Part shown: in pieces, positions 1-5,680 of the stretch
Layout of the letters: each line of letters begins with the position of its first letter
Position numbering within the stretch: the stretch's first letter is position 1
NCBI GenBank assembly: GCA_020059785.1
Contig: JAGVBL010000074.1
Coordinates: 1 to 5,712, forward strand
Reading direction: 5' to 3'
Source of the DNA: Ignavibacteriales bacterium
GTDB lineage: Bacteria; Bacteroidota; Ignavibacteria; Ignavibacteriales; Melioribacteraceae
DNA length: 5,712 nucleotides
Made by a program: the position numbers and the translations under genes
Notes under the pieces: generated by a model
Told to the model about the DNA's origin: nothing
Databases searched by the model: none
What the model saw: only the letters and a program-made list of their open reading frames with translations

Positions 1-177
1 CCCGAGAATGAGAGCAATGAACTTCTACTTGTTTTGGCTATTATCTGGCTTTATTGTGACGAGAAAAAATCTTTAGAATATTTTAACAAACTTCATGAAA
101 TCGATCCTGAGAATAAAGTTGTTTCCTCAACAATCCAAATAATAAGTAGTTACATCAGCGAACACTCTTCGCATTAA
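1..177 (+). CDS. C-terminal end of a TPR-like protein (partial)
   Basis: An open frame runs from the first base to a TAA at 175-177, giving the last 58 residues of a protein whose start lies outside the window. The visible part is two amphipathic helices, with a motif of TPR character (DEKKSLEYFNKLHEIDPEN, roughly residues 20-38): a small/large hydrophobic pattern ending in the typical D-P-E-N turn. This suggests the last tetratricopeptide repeat of a scaffold or interaction protein; no enzymatic motif is visible. The tail after the repeat is short and polar and ends in S-S-H. It is separated from the heme genes by a 108-nt gap with a candidate promoter, so it is probably not part of that operon. 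The TPR call rests on a single repeat and is tentative; that the frame is coding is more secure. Confidence 0.6.
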   Translation, partial: PENESNELLLVLAIIWLYCDEKKSLEYFNKLHEIDPENKVVSSTIQIISSYISEHSSH

Positions 178-187
178 CCTTACTTTA

Positions 188-200
188 GGCAAAATTTGCC
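188..200. repeat. 13-nt palindrome overlapping the candidate -35 box
   Basis: GGCAAA-A-TTTGCC is a perfect 6-bp inverted repeat around one central base, beginning 11 nt after the stop of the upstream gene. It overlaps the candidate -35 hexamer by five bases, a position expected of a repressor operator. As RNA it would be a weak 5-bp hairpin with a 3-nt loop and no immediate U-run, so it is a poor terminator. Function is unknown. Confidence 0.35.
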
Positions 201-224
201 GCCAATCGTTTTTTGGATTATAAA
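196..224 (+). promoter_or_regulatory. Candidate sigma70-type promoter of the hem operon
   Basis: TTGCCG at 196-201 (4/6 to TTGACA) and TATAAA at 219-224 (5/6 to TATAAT) are separated by exactly 17 nt. They lie in the only sizeable gap before the heme genes, which would place transcription start near 231 and give a leader of about 55 nt. A second reading is possible for Bacteroidota-type sigma factors: TAATTTTG at 229-236 fits the TAnnTTTG -7 box, but a TTTG at the usual upstream distance is missing. In AT-rich DNA such matches arise by chance, so confidence is moderate to low. Confidence 0.35.
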
Positions 225-285
225 TTATTAATTTTGCACTCGCTATTTATTAACAGACAATATTTCAATTATTTTATAAAAAAAG

Positions 286-1110
286 ATGACCCAAGCTCTC
301 TATGTAATAAATCTGCTGCTCCCCTTCGCATATTTGTTAACGTTTTTATTTTATGCGCTGGATTTTTTTAATGAGAAGAATTTATTCACAAACTCAAAGA
401 GAATTTTTCTTTTTATAACACTATTAATACATATTAGCTACTTATTACTAAGAACAATTGAATTTGATCATCCACCCATAACAAATAAGTTCGAGATATT
501 TTCTATTCTTGCATTTGCGGTAAGCTTTTCATATTTCATACTCGAATTACTGACAGATGTGAGAGGAACCGGAGCATTTATAATTCTATTTGCTCTTATT
601 TTTCAAGTTGTATCTTCCTTGTTTATTGAAAATAATTACATCGTACCCGACGTATTACGAAACCGTCTGCTAGGACTTCATGTTATAAGCGCATTACTTG
701 GCTATTCAGGTATTACAATTTCGGCTGTATACGGACTTTTATTTCTTGTACTTTATAAGAACTTAAAATCGAGCAGGTTCGGATTAATATTCAACCGTTT
801 GCCAAGTCTGGAAATACTGGAAAAATTAAGTTTCAATTCGCTGCTTATTGGTTTTGTACTTTTTACAATTGCAATTATAATAGGAATAACTTGGCTTCCT
901 ACTGCATTTCCAAATTTCAGCTATTCCGATCCCAAATTAATAGGCACTGCGCTTGTCTGGATTATTTATGGAGCCGGAATTCTTAGTAAATTCCTGGCTA
1001 ACTGGTATGGTAAAAAAGTAATTCTCTTTTCTCTAACAGGATTTATATTGGCAGTACTTTCATTAATTCTTACCACTACTCTGGCAACAACTTTTCATTC
1101 GTTTTATTGA
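286..1110 (+). CDS. HemX/CcsA-family membrane protein (cytochrome c assembly family)
   Basis: A 274-residue, very hydrophobic protein with about eight predicted membrane segments. Family signs are G-L-H-V-I-S at 130-135 with a conserved His (H132), the block LPSLEILEKLSFNSLLIGF at 172-190, D-P-K at 215-217, and a C-terminal T-F-H-S-F-Y carrying H271. H132 and H271 match the two external His ligands of CcsA-type proteins, and H49 lies in an early membrane helix. The tryptophan-rich WWD heme motif expected between W203 and D215 is largely lost (the segment reads PNFSYSDPK), although W203 and W225 remain. With hemA starting 13 nt downstream, this fits the HemX branch, which in Bacillus affects the cellular level of glutamyl-tRNA reductase, better than a true cytochrome c synthetase. 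Automatic annotation may well call it CcsA. The ATG is preceded by an A-rich tract rather than a Shine-Dalgarno. The family is clear; the exact role is inferred. Confidence 0.85.
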   Translation: MTQALYVINLLLPFAYLLTFLFYALDFFNEKNLFTNSKRIFLFITLLIHISYLLLRTIEFDHPPITNKFEIFSILAFAVSFSYFILELLTDVRGTGAFIILFALIFQVVSSLFIENNYIVPDVLRNRLLGLHVISALLGYSGITISAVYGLLFLVLYKNLKSSRFGLIFNRLPSLEILEKLSFNSLLIGFVLFTIAIIIGITWLPTAFPNFSYSDPKLIGTALVWIIYGAGILSKFLANWYGKKVILFSLTGFILAVLSLILTTTLATTFHSFY

Positions 1111-1123
1111 AAGTAGTTTAAAG

Positions 1124-2416
1124 ATGAATTTAATCGGCATTACAATCAATCATAATAATTCTCCAATCGAAATACGTGAATCGCTTCACCTTTCACGTAA
1201 TGAAATAGTAGAATTTATTCCTCTTCTTAAGCAAGTCTTATCAGAAGGTGTTGTAATATCAACTTGCAACCGGACGGAAATATTCGGACTACCGATTACT
1301 TATTCTTTAAATACAAGTTCAATTGTTGAAACCCTCTTAAGATATAAACCTGTTAAAGAAACTAAACCGGAATTTTTCCATAAGTACTTTTCATGTGGCG
1401 CAGTAAAACATCTATTTAAAGTTGCATCGGGAATTGACTCCCTGGTTATTGGCGATAGCCAGATTCTTGGTCAGGTTAAAGATGCATTTGAAATTTCGGA
1501 GGATATGGGTTTTACGGGACCTGTTTTTCACCGCTTGTTCGGAACCGCTATAAAAGTTGGTAAACGAGCAATAAAAGAAACCGCTATTGGAGAAGGAGCA
1601 GTAACAGTAAGTTATGCAGCTGTTCAGGTTGTTGAAAAGATTTTTTCCGGATTAGATAAAAAATCGGCTCTCGTAATCGGTGCCGGCGAAACCGGTGAAT
1701 TAGCTGCGATTAACCTTAAGGATAAAGGAATAAGCAAATTAACTATTTCGAACCGTTCAATAGAACGTGCAGAAAACCTTGCAGAAAAAATTCATGGTGA
1801 AATAATTCCATTTCAATTTCTAAACGAACATTTACACAACTTCGATATTATAATAAGCGCAACGAGTTCTGAAAATTTTATTATTAATTATGCAGATGTC
1901 GCTTCGGCAGTAAAAAAAAGAAGAGGTGCTCCAATAGTGCTAATGGATATTGCCGTCCCAAGAGATATTGACCCGGATGTTCGTAAGATCGATAATGTGT
2001 TCTATAATGATATGGATTCACTTAAAATAATTGTTGACCAGAATCTTCAGAAAAGAAGGAATGAAATACCGGTAGTTGAAAAAATTATAATGGAAGAAAT
2101 GGTAGGATTCTTCAGCTGGTATAATACTCTCGAGGTTGTTCCAACAATAAAATCCTTGCGAAACTTTTTTGATGAAATACGGAACGATGAACTTGATAAA
2201 ATAAAAAACAAAATAAGCGAGGATGATTTTTCAAAAATTGAAGATATGACACGCAGATTAATAGGTAGAATTCTACATAACCCGACTGTAAAATTAAGAG
2301 AGCTTGCTGAAAATGGTAATGATATCCAACAGGTAACAACTAAATCGATCATACTAAAAGAATTATTTAACTTAAATTCAACCAATGATAATGGGAAAAA
2401 TATTGAAGAAAAATAA
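1124..2416 (+). CDS. hemA: Glutamyl-tRNA reductase
   Basis: HemA catalyses the first committed step of the C5 tetrapyrrole pathway, the NADPH-dependent reduction of glutamyl-tRNA(Glu) to glutamate-1-semialdehyde in the cytoplasm. The 430-residue product has the usual length and domain order. The N-terminal catalytic domain carries the nucleophilic cysteine in STCNRTE (C48) and the block around VASGIDSLVIG with QILGQVK at 113-119. The NADPH-binding Rossmann domain has GAGETGE at 186-192, S-N-R-S at 209-212, and DIAVPRDIDP at 275-284. A helical dimerisation domain with a charged C-terminus follows from about 315. The usual G-E before the QILGQ motif is G-D here (D111), a conservative change. 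The gene starts 13 nt after the HemX-like gene with only a weak GAAAG upstream, and its last 32 nt overlap the start of hemC, suggesting translational coupling. No frame damage is seen. Confidence 0.97.
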   Translation: MNLIGITINHNNSPIEIRESLHLSRNEIVEFIPLLKQVLSEGVVISTCNRTEIFGLPITYSLNTSSIVETLLRYKPVKETKPEFFHKYFSCGAVKHLFKVASGIDSLVIGDSQILGQVKDAFEISEDMGFTGPVFHRLFGTAIKVGKRAIKETAIGEGAVTVSYAAVQVVEKIFSGLDKKSALVIGAGETGELAAINLKDKGISKLTISNRSIERAENLAEKIHGEIIPFQFLNEHLHNFDIIISATSSENFIINYADVASAVKKRRGAPIVLMDIAVPRDIDPDVRKIDNVFYNDMDSLKIIVDQNLQKRRNEIPVVEKIIMEEMVGFFSWYNTLEVVPTIKSLRNFFDEIRNDELDKIKNKISEDDFSKIEDMTRRLIGRILHNPTVKLRELAENGNDIQQVTTKSIILKELFNLNSTNDNGKNIEEK

Positions 2417-3346
2417 ATTAATAATTGGATCACGCGGAAGCGAACTTGCACTCTGGCAAGCCAACTTTGTAAAAAAATTATTAGAGAAGAGAATTAATGA
2501 TCTATCTGTCGAAATAAAAATTATAAATACAAAAGGGGATAAAATCTTAGATGTTGCTTTATCTAAGATCGGAGACAAAGGACTCTTTACCAAAGAACTT
2601 GAAAACGAATTGTTGAAGGGCTCAATAGACCTTGCAGTGCATAGTCTAAAAGACTTACAAACAGAATTACCACAAGGACTTACTCTTACAGCTGTAACAA
2701 AGCGTCATCCGGTTCAGGATGTTATAATTGCAAGAAAAAAGGAATTACCATCAACAATTTACCTCAAGGTGCAATTGTTGCTACAGGATCTCTCAGAAGA
2801 CGATCACAGCTTTTACATTTACGACCCGATGTTAAAATAGAAGAACTACGCGGTAATGTTCCGACAAGAATTAAGAAATTACTGGAGTCCGACTGGGATG
2901 CAATAATTTTGGCCAGAGCCGGAGTGGAAAGACTAAAGCTTAACAAGTATATCTCTTCTGTAATAAGTGTAAAACAGATTTTACCTGCTGTTGGACAGGG
3001 TGCATTAGGAATTGAAATCCGTGATGATAATTTATTTGCTCAAAAAGTTTTAAGAAAGATTCATCACGAAAGGACATCTATAGCAATTCGTGCAGAACGT
3101 GCGTTGCTAAAATCTCTCGAAGGTGGTTGCCAGGTTCCTATTGGAGCTTATGGGTCTGTTAAGGCCAACGTCCTCTCTCTTGAAGCAATTGTCGGTTCTA
3201 TTGATGGTTCTATTACTTTCAGGAAAAATATTACAGGAAGCCTAAAAAATCCCGAGAAGTTAGGAGAAAAACTCGCTGCACAATTATTGAAAGCCGGCGC
3301 ATCGGAAATTCTTGATGATATTTATAAAAAGAGTAGAAATAAGTGA
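2385..3346 (+). CDS. hemC: Porphobilinogen deaminase (hydroxymethylbilane synthase), split by a -1 frame change
   Basis: HemC joins four porphobilinogens into hydroxymethylbilane on a dipyrromethane cofactor. It is coded in two frames. Frame 0 runs from 2385 to a stop at 2838-2840; the remainder lies in the -1 frame and ends at TGA 3344-3346. Changing frame at the A AAA AAG heptamer (2735-2741) gives about 320 residues, close to the 313 of E. coli HemC. Frame 0 holds GSRGSELALWQ and HSLKD with the catalytic Asp (D90). The -1 frame holds LPQGAIVATGSLRRR with substrate arginines R138/R139, ELRGNVPTR (R156, R162) and EGGCQVPIG with the cofactor cysteine (C249). Each is offset by seven from E. 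coli, so nothing is missing. Unshifted translation gives 151 residues, ending in about 32 non-homologous ones and lacking the cofactor site, surely inactive. A homopolymer indel or sequencing error is the main alternative to programmed frameshifting. The start may be ATG 2385 or ATG 2391, both inside hemA. Confidence 0.9.
2735..2741 (+). other. A AAA AAG slippery heptamer in hemC (candidate -1 frameshift site)
   Basis: In the frame set by hemC's start the codons read GCA AGA AAA AAG GAA, so the heptamer A AAA AAG is in exactly the zero-frame phase required for tandem -1 slippage, as in E. coli dnaX. After the slip the next codon is GGA at 2741, and the reading continues as G-I-T-I-N-N-L-P-Q-G into the conserved second half of HemC. 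A weak Shine-Dalgarno-like AGGA lies at 2716-2719, 15 nt upstream. The match is seen directly; use as a recoding site is inferred. Confidence 0.5.
2752..2780 (+). other. Stem-loop 10 nt downstream of the hemC slippery site
   Basis: CAACAATT (2752-2759) pairs perfectly with AATTGTTG (2773-2780). Inside it, TACC (2760-2763) pairs with GGTG (2768-2771) through one T-G wobble, leaving a single bulged C at 2772 and the tetraloop TCAA. The result is a 12-bp stem with one bulge, separated from the heptamer by 10 nt (2742-2751). That is near, but slightly longer than, the spacing usual for stimulators of -1 frameshifting. The outer helix is AU-rich and of modest stability, and the region also encodes conserved residues, so chance is possible. 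Confidence 0.45.
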
Positions 3347-4128
3347 ACCATCTTAAAAATAAAAAAATATTGATTACCAAATCAGCAGAAGATTGCGGAG
3401 CCGTGTTTAATACTCTTATCTCTATGGGTGCTGAATTTATCTATTTCCCTACTATTAAAATTTTACCAACCTATAACTCGCTGGATTTGTCAGGATTGGT
3501 TTCAAACTCGGATCACTTTGATTACATAGTTTTTGCTTCCTCTAATTCCGTTGAGGTTTTCTCAAGATTAGTTAATGAGTATAAACCCGACTTAACCAGA
3601 ACAAAAGTTGCTGCAGTAGGCGGTACTACGGCAGAAGCTTGCAGATCATATGGAATCTACATTCACATTATTCCTGAGGAGTTTAGTGCACGGGGATTAT
3701 TAAAAAGGTTTTCGGAAATTGATATAACAGACAAGAAAATTTTAATCCCCGGTTCGTCCATTTCTAACGATGAACTAAAAAACGGTTTATCTGCTCTTGG
3801 AGCATCAGTCGTTAAATTGAATATTTACGATACAGTAATTAATGATCCGGAAAAATTAAAAAATGAGATTGATACATTAAACAGAATTAAACCCGATCTG
3901 TTTGTATTTACCAGTCCATCTTCCTTTAATGGATTTATTAAGATTCTTAATCTGGATGATTATAAAAATTATTTCCAAGACAGAATTATCTGTGCGATAG
4001 GTACAACTACCGAGGAAGCAATAAGAAATTATGGAATTACAGTTAACATTGTGCCCGGCAGTTTTTCTTTGAGAGGGATTGCAGAATCTATTGCAACCTT
4101 CTACTCTAAAACTTTTAATGTTGTCTAA
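3343..4128 (+). CDS. hemD: Uroporphyrinogen-III synthase
   Basis: HemD closes linear hydroxymethylbilane into uroporphyrinogen III with inversion of ring D, the branch point for heme, siroheme and cobalamin. The 261-residue protein fits the HEM4 family, which is poorly conserved in sequence but has a bilobed fold. The first lobe begins KKILITKS, and the two linked domains carry DYIVFASSNSVEVF (60-73), AAVGGTTAEA (90-99), ILIPGSS (133-139) followed by GASVVKLNIYDT with the conserved Tyr (Y162), DLFVFTSPSSFNGFI (185-199), and AIGTTTEEAIRNYGI (218-232). The start is GTG; its last two bases form the first two of hemC's TGA, giving a GTGA overlap of 4 nt typical of translational coupling. HemD translation may therefore depend on ribosomes that have entered hemC's -1 frame. 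It ends 11 nt before hemE. Confidence 0.93.
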   Translation: MNHLKNKKILITKSAEDCGAVFNTLISMGAEFIYFPTIKILPTYNSLDLSGLVSNSDHFDYIVFASSNSVEVFSRLVNEYKPDLTRTKVAAVGGTTAEACRSYGIYIHIIPEEFSARGLLKRFSEIDITDKKILIPGSSISNDELKNGLSALGASVVKLNIYDTVINDPEKLKNEIDTLNRIKPDLFVFTSPSSFNGFIKILNLDDYKNYFQDRIICAIGTTTEEAIRNYGITVNIVPGSFSLRGIAESIATFYSKTFNVV

Positions 4129-4129
4129 C

Positions 4130-4135
4130 AGGAGG
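4130..4135 (+). promoter_or_regulatory. Strong ribosome binding site of hemE
   Basis: AGGAGG, a complete Shine-Dalgarno core, lies between the hemD stop and the hemE TTG, with a 4-nt spacer. It is the only full SD in the window and decides the non-ATG start at 4140. The next in-frame ATG would cut off the conserved N-terminus. Confidence 0.8.
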
Positions 4136-4139
4136 ATAA

Positions 4140-5186
4140 TTGACACAAATAAAAAATAATCTGTTTATTAAAGCATGTAAGAAAGAGCCTGTTGAAAGAA
4201 CTCCAATATGGGTAATGAGACAAGCCGGAAGATATCTACCGGAATATCGCGCTATTCGTGATAAATATGATTTTATAACAATGTGTAAAACACCAGAGCT
4301 TGCTGCTGAAGTTACAATTCAACCGGTTGATCTTATAGGTGTTGATGCCGCTATCATTTTTTCTGACATTCTGGTAATTCCCGAAGCAATGGGTATGAAG
4401 CTCGAAATGATTGAAAGCAAAGGTCCAAAACTTTATAACCCGATACGAAGTGTTGATCATGTAAATGAATTAAAAACGATAGATCCTTACAAGGAATTAA
4501 AGTATGTTCTTGATGCTGTATCGCTGACCAAAAGACAACTTAATGGAAGAGTGCCTTTAATCGGTTTTGCCGGCTCACCATGGACGTTAATGACGTATAT
4601 GGTAGAAGGAGGTGGATCAAAAAATTTTTCTGAAATTAAAAAGTTTATTTACAATCAGCCGGATGCAGCCCATAAGTTACTTGATCTCCTCGCCGATATT
4701 GTTGCAAGTTATCTCTCTGCAAAAATTGAGTCGGGTGCAAATGCAGTTCAGATTTTTGATACCTGGGGCGGAATTTTATCTCCAGATGATTTTGCTCAAT
4801 TCTCCCTTCAATATATCACAAAAGTTATTTCTAAGATTAAACGAAGCGGCGAGCCGGTAATTATATTTGCTAAAGGTGTTCATTATAAACTCGATCAATT
4901 AGCTTCTTGCGGTGCAGACGTTATAGGTCTCGATTGGACAATGAATTTGAATAGCGTTCGCAATATGATCGGTAATAAAGTTGCATTGCAAGGTAATTTA
5001 GATCCAACTATTCTTTATTCACCAAAAGAAAAAATTTTGAAAGAAGCTATGAATGTTTTAGAATCATTTGGTAAAGGAAGCGGACATATTTTTAATCTTG
5101 GTCATGGCATTTTACCAGATGTAAATCCCGAAAACCTGAAATACCTTGTTGATGTTGTAAAGAAAGAAAGTGTCCGGTTTCATTGA
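4140..5186 (+). CDS. hemE: Uroporphyrinogen decarboxylase
   Basis: HemE removes the four acetate carboxyls of uroporphyrinogen III to give coproporphyrinogen III, without a cofactor, in the cytoplasm. At 348 residues it has normal length and a complete set of signatures. These are TPIWVMRQAGRYLPEYR (21-37) with active-site arginines R27 and R31, VDAAIIFSDILVIPEAMG with the substrate-positioning Asp (D76), GFAGSPWTLMTYMVEGGGS (142-160) with Y153, FDTWGG (206-211), GLDWT (263-267), QGNLDP (284-289) and FNLGHGILPDVNPENL (318-333) with H322. Translation begins at TTG, supported by the AGGAGG just upstream and by the position of the conserved N-terminal motif. It lies 11 nt after hemD in the same transcription unit. 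Beyond its TGA the same frame stays open for 26 lysine-rich codons, but the protein already ends where the family normally does. Confidence 0.97.
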   Translation: MTQIKNNLFIKACKKEPVERTPIWVMRQAGRYLPEYRAIRDKYDFITMCKTPELAAEVTIQPVDLIGVDAAIIFSDILVIPEAMGMKLEMIESKGPKLYNPIRSVDHVNELKTIDPYKELKYVLDAVSLTKRQLNGRVPLIGFAGSPWTLMTYMVEGGGSKNFSEIKKFIYNQPDAAHKLLDLLADIVASYLSAKIESGANAVQIFDTWGGILSPDDFAQFSLQYITKVISKIKRSGEPVIIFAKGVHYKLDQLASCGADVIGLDWTMNLNSVRNMIGNKVALQGNLDPTILYSPKEKILKEAMNVLESFGKGSGHIFNLGHGILPDVNPENLKYLVDVVKKESVRFH

Positions 5187-5203
5187 GTGTTGAGTAAAAA
5201 AGG

Positions 5204-5219
5204 AAAGAAGAAAAGAATC
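5204..5219 (+). repeat. Left arm of inverted repeat flanking the four-helix-bundle gene
   Basis: AAAGAAGAAAAGAATC here is complementary at 15 of 16 positions to GATTCATTTCTTCTTT at 5631-5646. Its last 12 bases are also perfectly complementary to GATTCTTTTCTT at 5656-5667. A further short pairing, CTCAAAAA (5233-5240) with TTTTTGAG (5617-5624), lies closer to the gene, so the two flanks could form a long-range stem around the coding region. The arms are purine/pyrimidine-rich and low in complexity, which raises the chance of coincidence. Confidence 0.6.
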
Positions 5220-5233
5220 GTCACTAAAGTGAC
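5220..5233 (+). repeat. Short perfect hairpin in the leader of the four-helix-bundle gene
   Basis: GTCAC-TAAA-GTGAC is a 5-bp stem with a 4-nt loop, placed between the left inverted-repeat arm and the ribosome binding site. It is followed by an A-run, not a T-run, so it is not a + strand rho-independent terminator. Confidence 0.5.
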
Positions 5234-5240
5234 TCAAAAA

Positions 5241-5244
5241 AGGA
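5241..5244 (+). promoter_or_regulatory. Ribosome binding site of the four-helix-bundle gene
   Basis: AGGA, within AGGAAAG, lies 9 nt before the TTG at 5254. Upstream in this frame there is a stop at 5230-5232 and no ATG or GTG, so this site fixes the TTG start. Confidence 0.6.
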
Positions 5245-5253
5245 AAGATTGGT

Positions 5254-5616
5254 TTGAAAACCTTTGAAGACTTGCCTGTTTATAAAAAGGCAAAAGAATT
5301 ATCCGTTCGTATTTATAGGATTGATAATTCGAAGTATCTTAAAGACTATGGATTCAAAGATCAAATCCAAAGAGCAGCTGTTTCAGTTATGAATAATATT
5401 GCGGAAGGATTTGAAAGAGGTAGTGACAGAGATTTCATAAAATTTTTATATTACTCAAAAGGTTCGGTTGGTGAGATAAGGAGTTTGTTAAATCTTGCTT
5501 TTGAATTGAATTACATCGAAAATGATTTTTATGAAATTATGAAAAATGATTGTATTGAAATATCACAGCAGCTATCGAATTTTATAAAATATTTATCAAA
5601 TAAATTAGAAAAATAA
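5254..5616 (+). CDS. Four-helix-bundle protein, 23S rRNA intervening-sequence (IVP/S23) family
   Basis: A 120-residue protein with the family hallmarks: N-terminal FEDLPVYKKAKEL (4-16), then D-Q-I-Q-R-A-A-V-S-V at about 36-45, the signature NNIAEGFERGS (47-57), and FLYYSKGSVGEIRSLLNLA (64-82), all in predicted helices. Members were first seen encoded inside intervening sequences of 23S rRNA in Leptospira and Coxiella, but many are free-standing. Their biochemical function is not established, and RNA or nucleic acid binding is only suspected. Here the gene lies 67 nt after hemE and 64 nt before the next gene, looser spacing than elsewhere in the operon, and its flanks carry complementary repeats, as if a cassette had inserted between two heme genes. 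Translation starts at TTG with AGGA 9 nt upstream. A direct part in heme synthesis is unlikely. Confidence 0.92.
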   Translation: MKTFEDLPVYKKAKELSVRIYRIDNSKYLKDYGFKDQIQRAAVSVMNNIAEGFERGSDRDFIKFLYYSKGSVGEIRSLLNLAFELNYIENDFYEIMKNDCIEISQQLSNFIKYLSNKLEK

Positions 5617-5621
5617 TTTTT

Positions 5622-5667
5622 GAGCGAAGCGATTCATTTCTTCTTTGAACAAAGTGATTCTTTTCTT
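5622..5667 (+). repeat. Two imperfect 21-nt direct repeats after the four-helix-bundle gene
   Basis: The blocks at 5622-5642 and 5647-5667 match at 17 of 21 positions with a 25-nt period. Both contain GATTC(A/T)TTTCTT, preceded by the related GAGCGAAGC and GAACAAAGT. Both are in inverted orientation to the leader sequence at 5204-5219, so the element has one left copy and two right copies. Confidence 0.6.
5631..5646 (+). repeat. Right arm of inverted repeat flanking the four-helix-bundle gene
   Basis: GATTCATTTCTTCTTT is complementary to 5204-5219 with one mismatch (15/16). The pairing can be extended by C5630-G5220 and the wobble G5629-T5221. It begins 14 nt after the stop codon of the enclosed gene. 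Confidence 0.6.
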
Positions 5668-5671
5668 TAAA

Positions 5672-5676
5672 AGGTG
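5672..5676 (+). promoter_or_regulatory. Ribosome binding site of the last gene
   Basis: AGGTG, in the context AAAAGGTGA, lies 4 nt before the ATG at 5681 and supports that start for the gene running off the window. Confidence 0.55.
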
Positions 5677-5680
5677 AATT

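Larger units (their letters stand above)
5196..5248 (+). repeat. 13-nt direct repeats upstream of the four-helix-bundle gene
   Basis: AAAAAAGGAAAGA occurs at 5196-5208 and again at 5236-5248, 40 nt apart start to start, on either side of the hairpin at 5220-5233. The second copy supplies the Shine-Dalgarno (AGGA, 5241-5244) of the gene starting at 5254. The first copy has no start codon at a suitable distance. Confidence 0.7.

Noticed and set aside
202..216. CCAA/TTGG stem with a T-run after the first gene, considered as a terminator
   Set aside because: Only 4 bp, with the T-run inside the loop rather than after the stem. Combined with the palindrome at 188-200 it still gives no convincing rho-independent terminator.
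2047..2593. Open frames on the - strand across the hemA/hemC junction (up to 134 codons)
   Set aside because: They lie opposite well-conserved HemA and HemC coding sequence, show no family motifs and are the low-complexity antisense expected in AT-rich genes.
2909..3346. The second hemC frame as a separate gene starting at TTG 2909
   Set aside because: The HemC-like sequence extends upstream of this TTG through GSLRRR and RGNVPTR back to about 2741, so the TTG is an internal leucine codon and the frame is the 3' part of hemC.
4612..4860. An 82-codon + strand frame inside hemE, and - strand frames opposite hemD and hemE
   Set aside because: They are shadows of strongly conserved HemE and HemD motifs in other frames, without ribosome binding sites or recognisable products.
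5220..5241. Hairpin followed by an A-run, considered as a terminator on the - strand
   Set aside because: Read on the - strand the T-run comes before the stem, not after it, and no - strand gene ends here.
5187..5267. A 26-codon lysine-rich open frame (GTG at 5187 or TTG at 5190) directly after the hemE stop and in frame with it
   Set aside because: Its bias follows from the A/G-rich leader that carries the direct repeats and the inverted-repeat arm. HemE is already complete, no SD precedes it, and it overlaps the start of the next gene. A readthrough extension cannot be excluded but nothing supports it.
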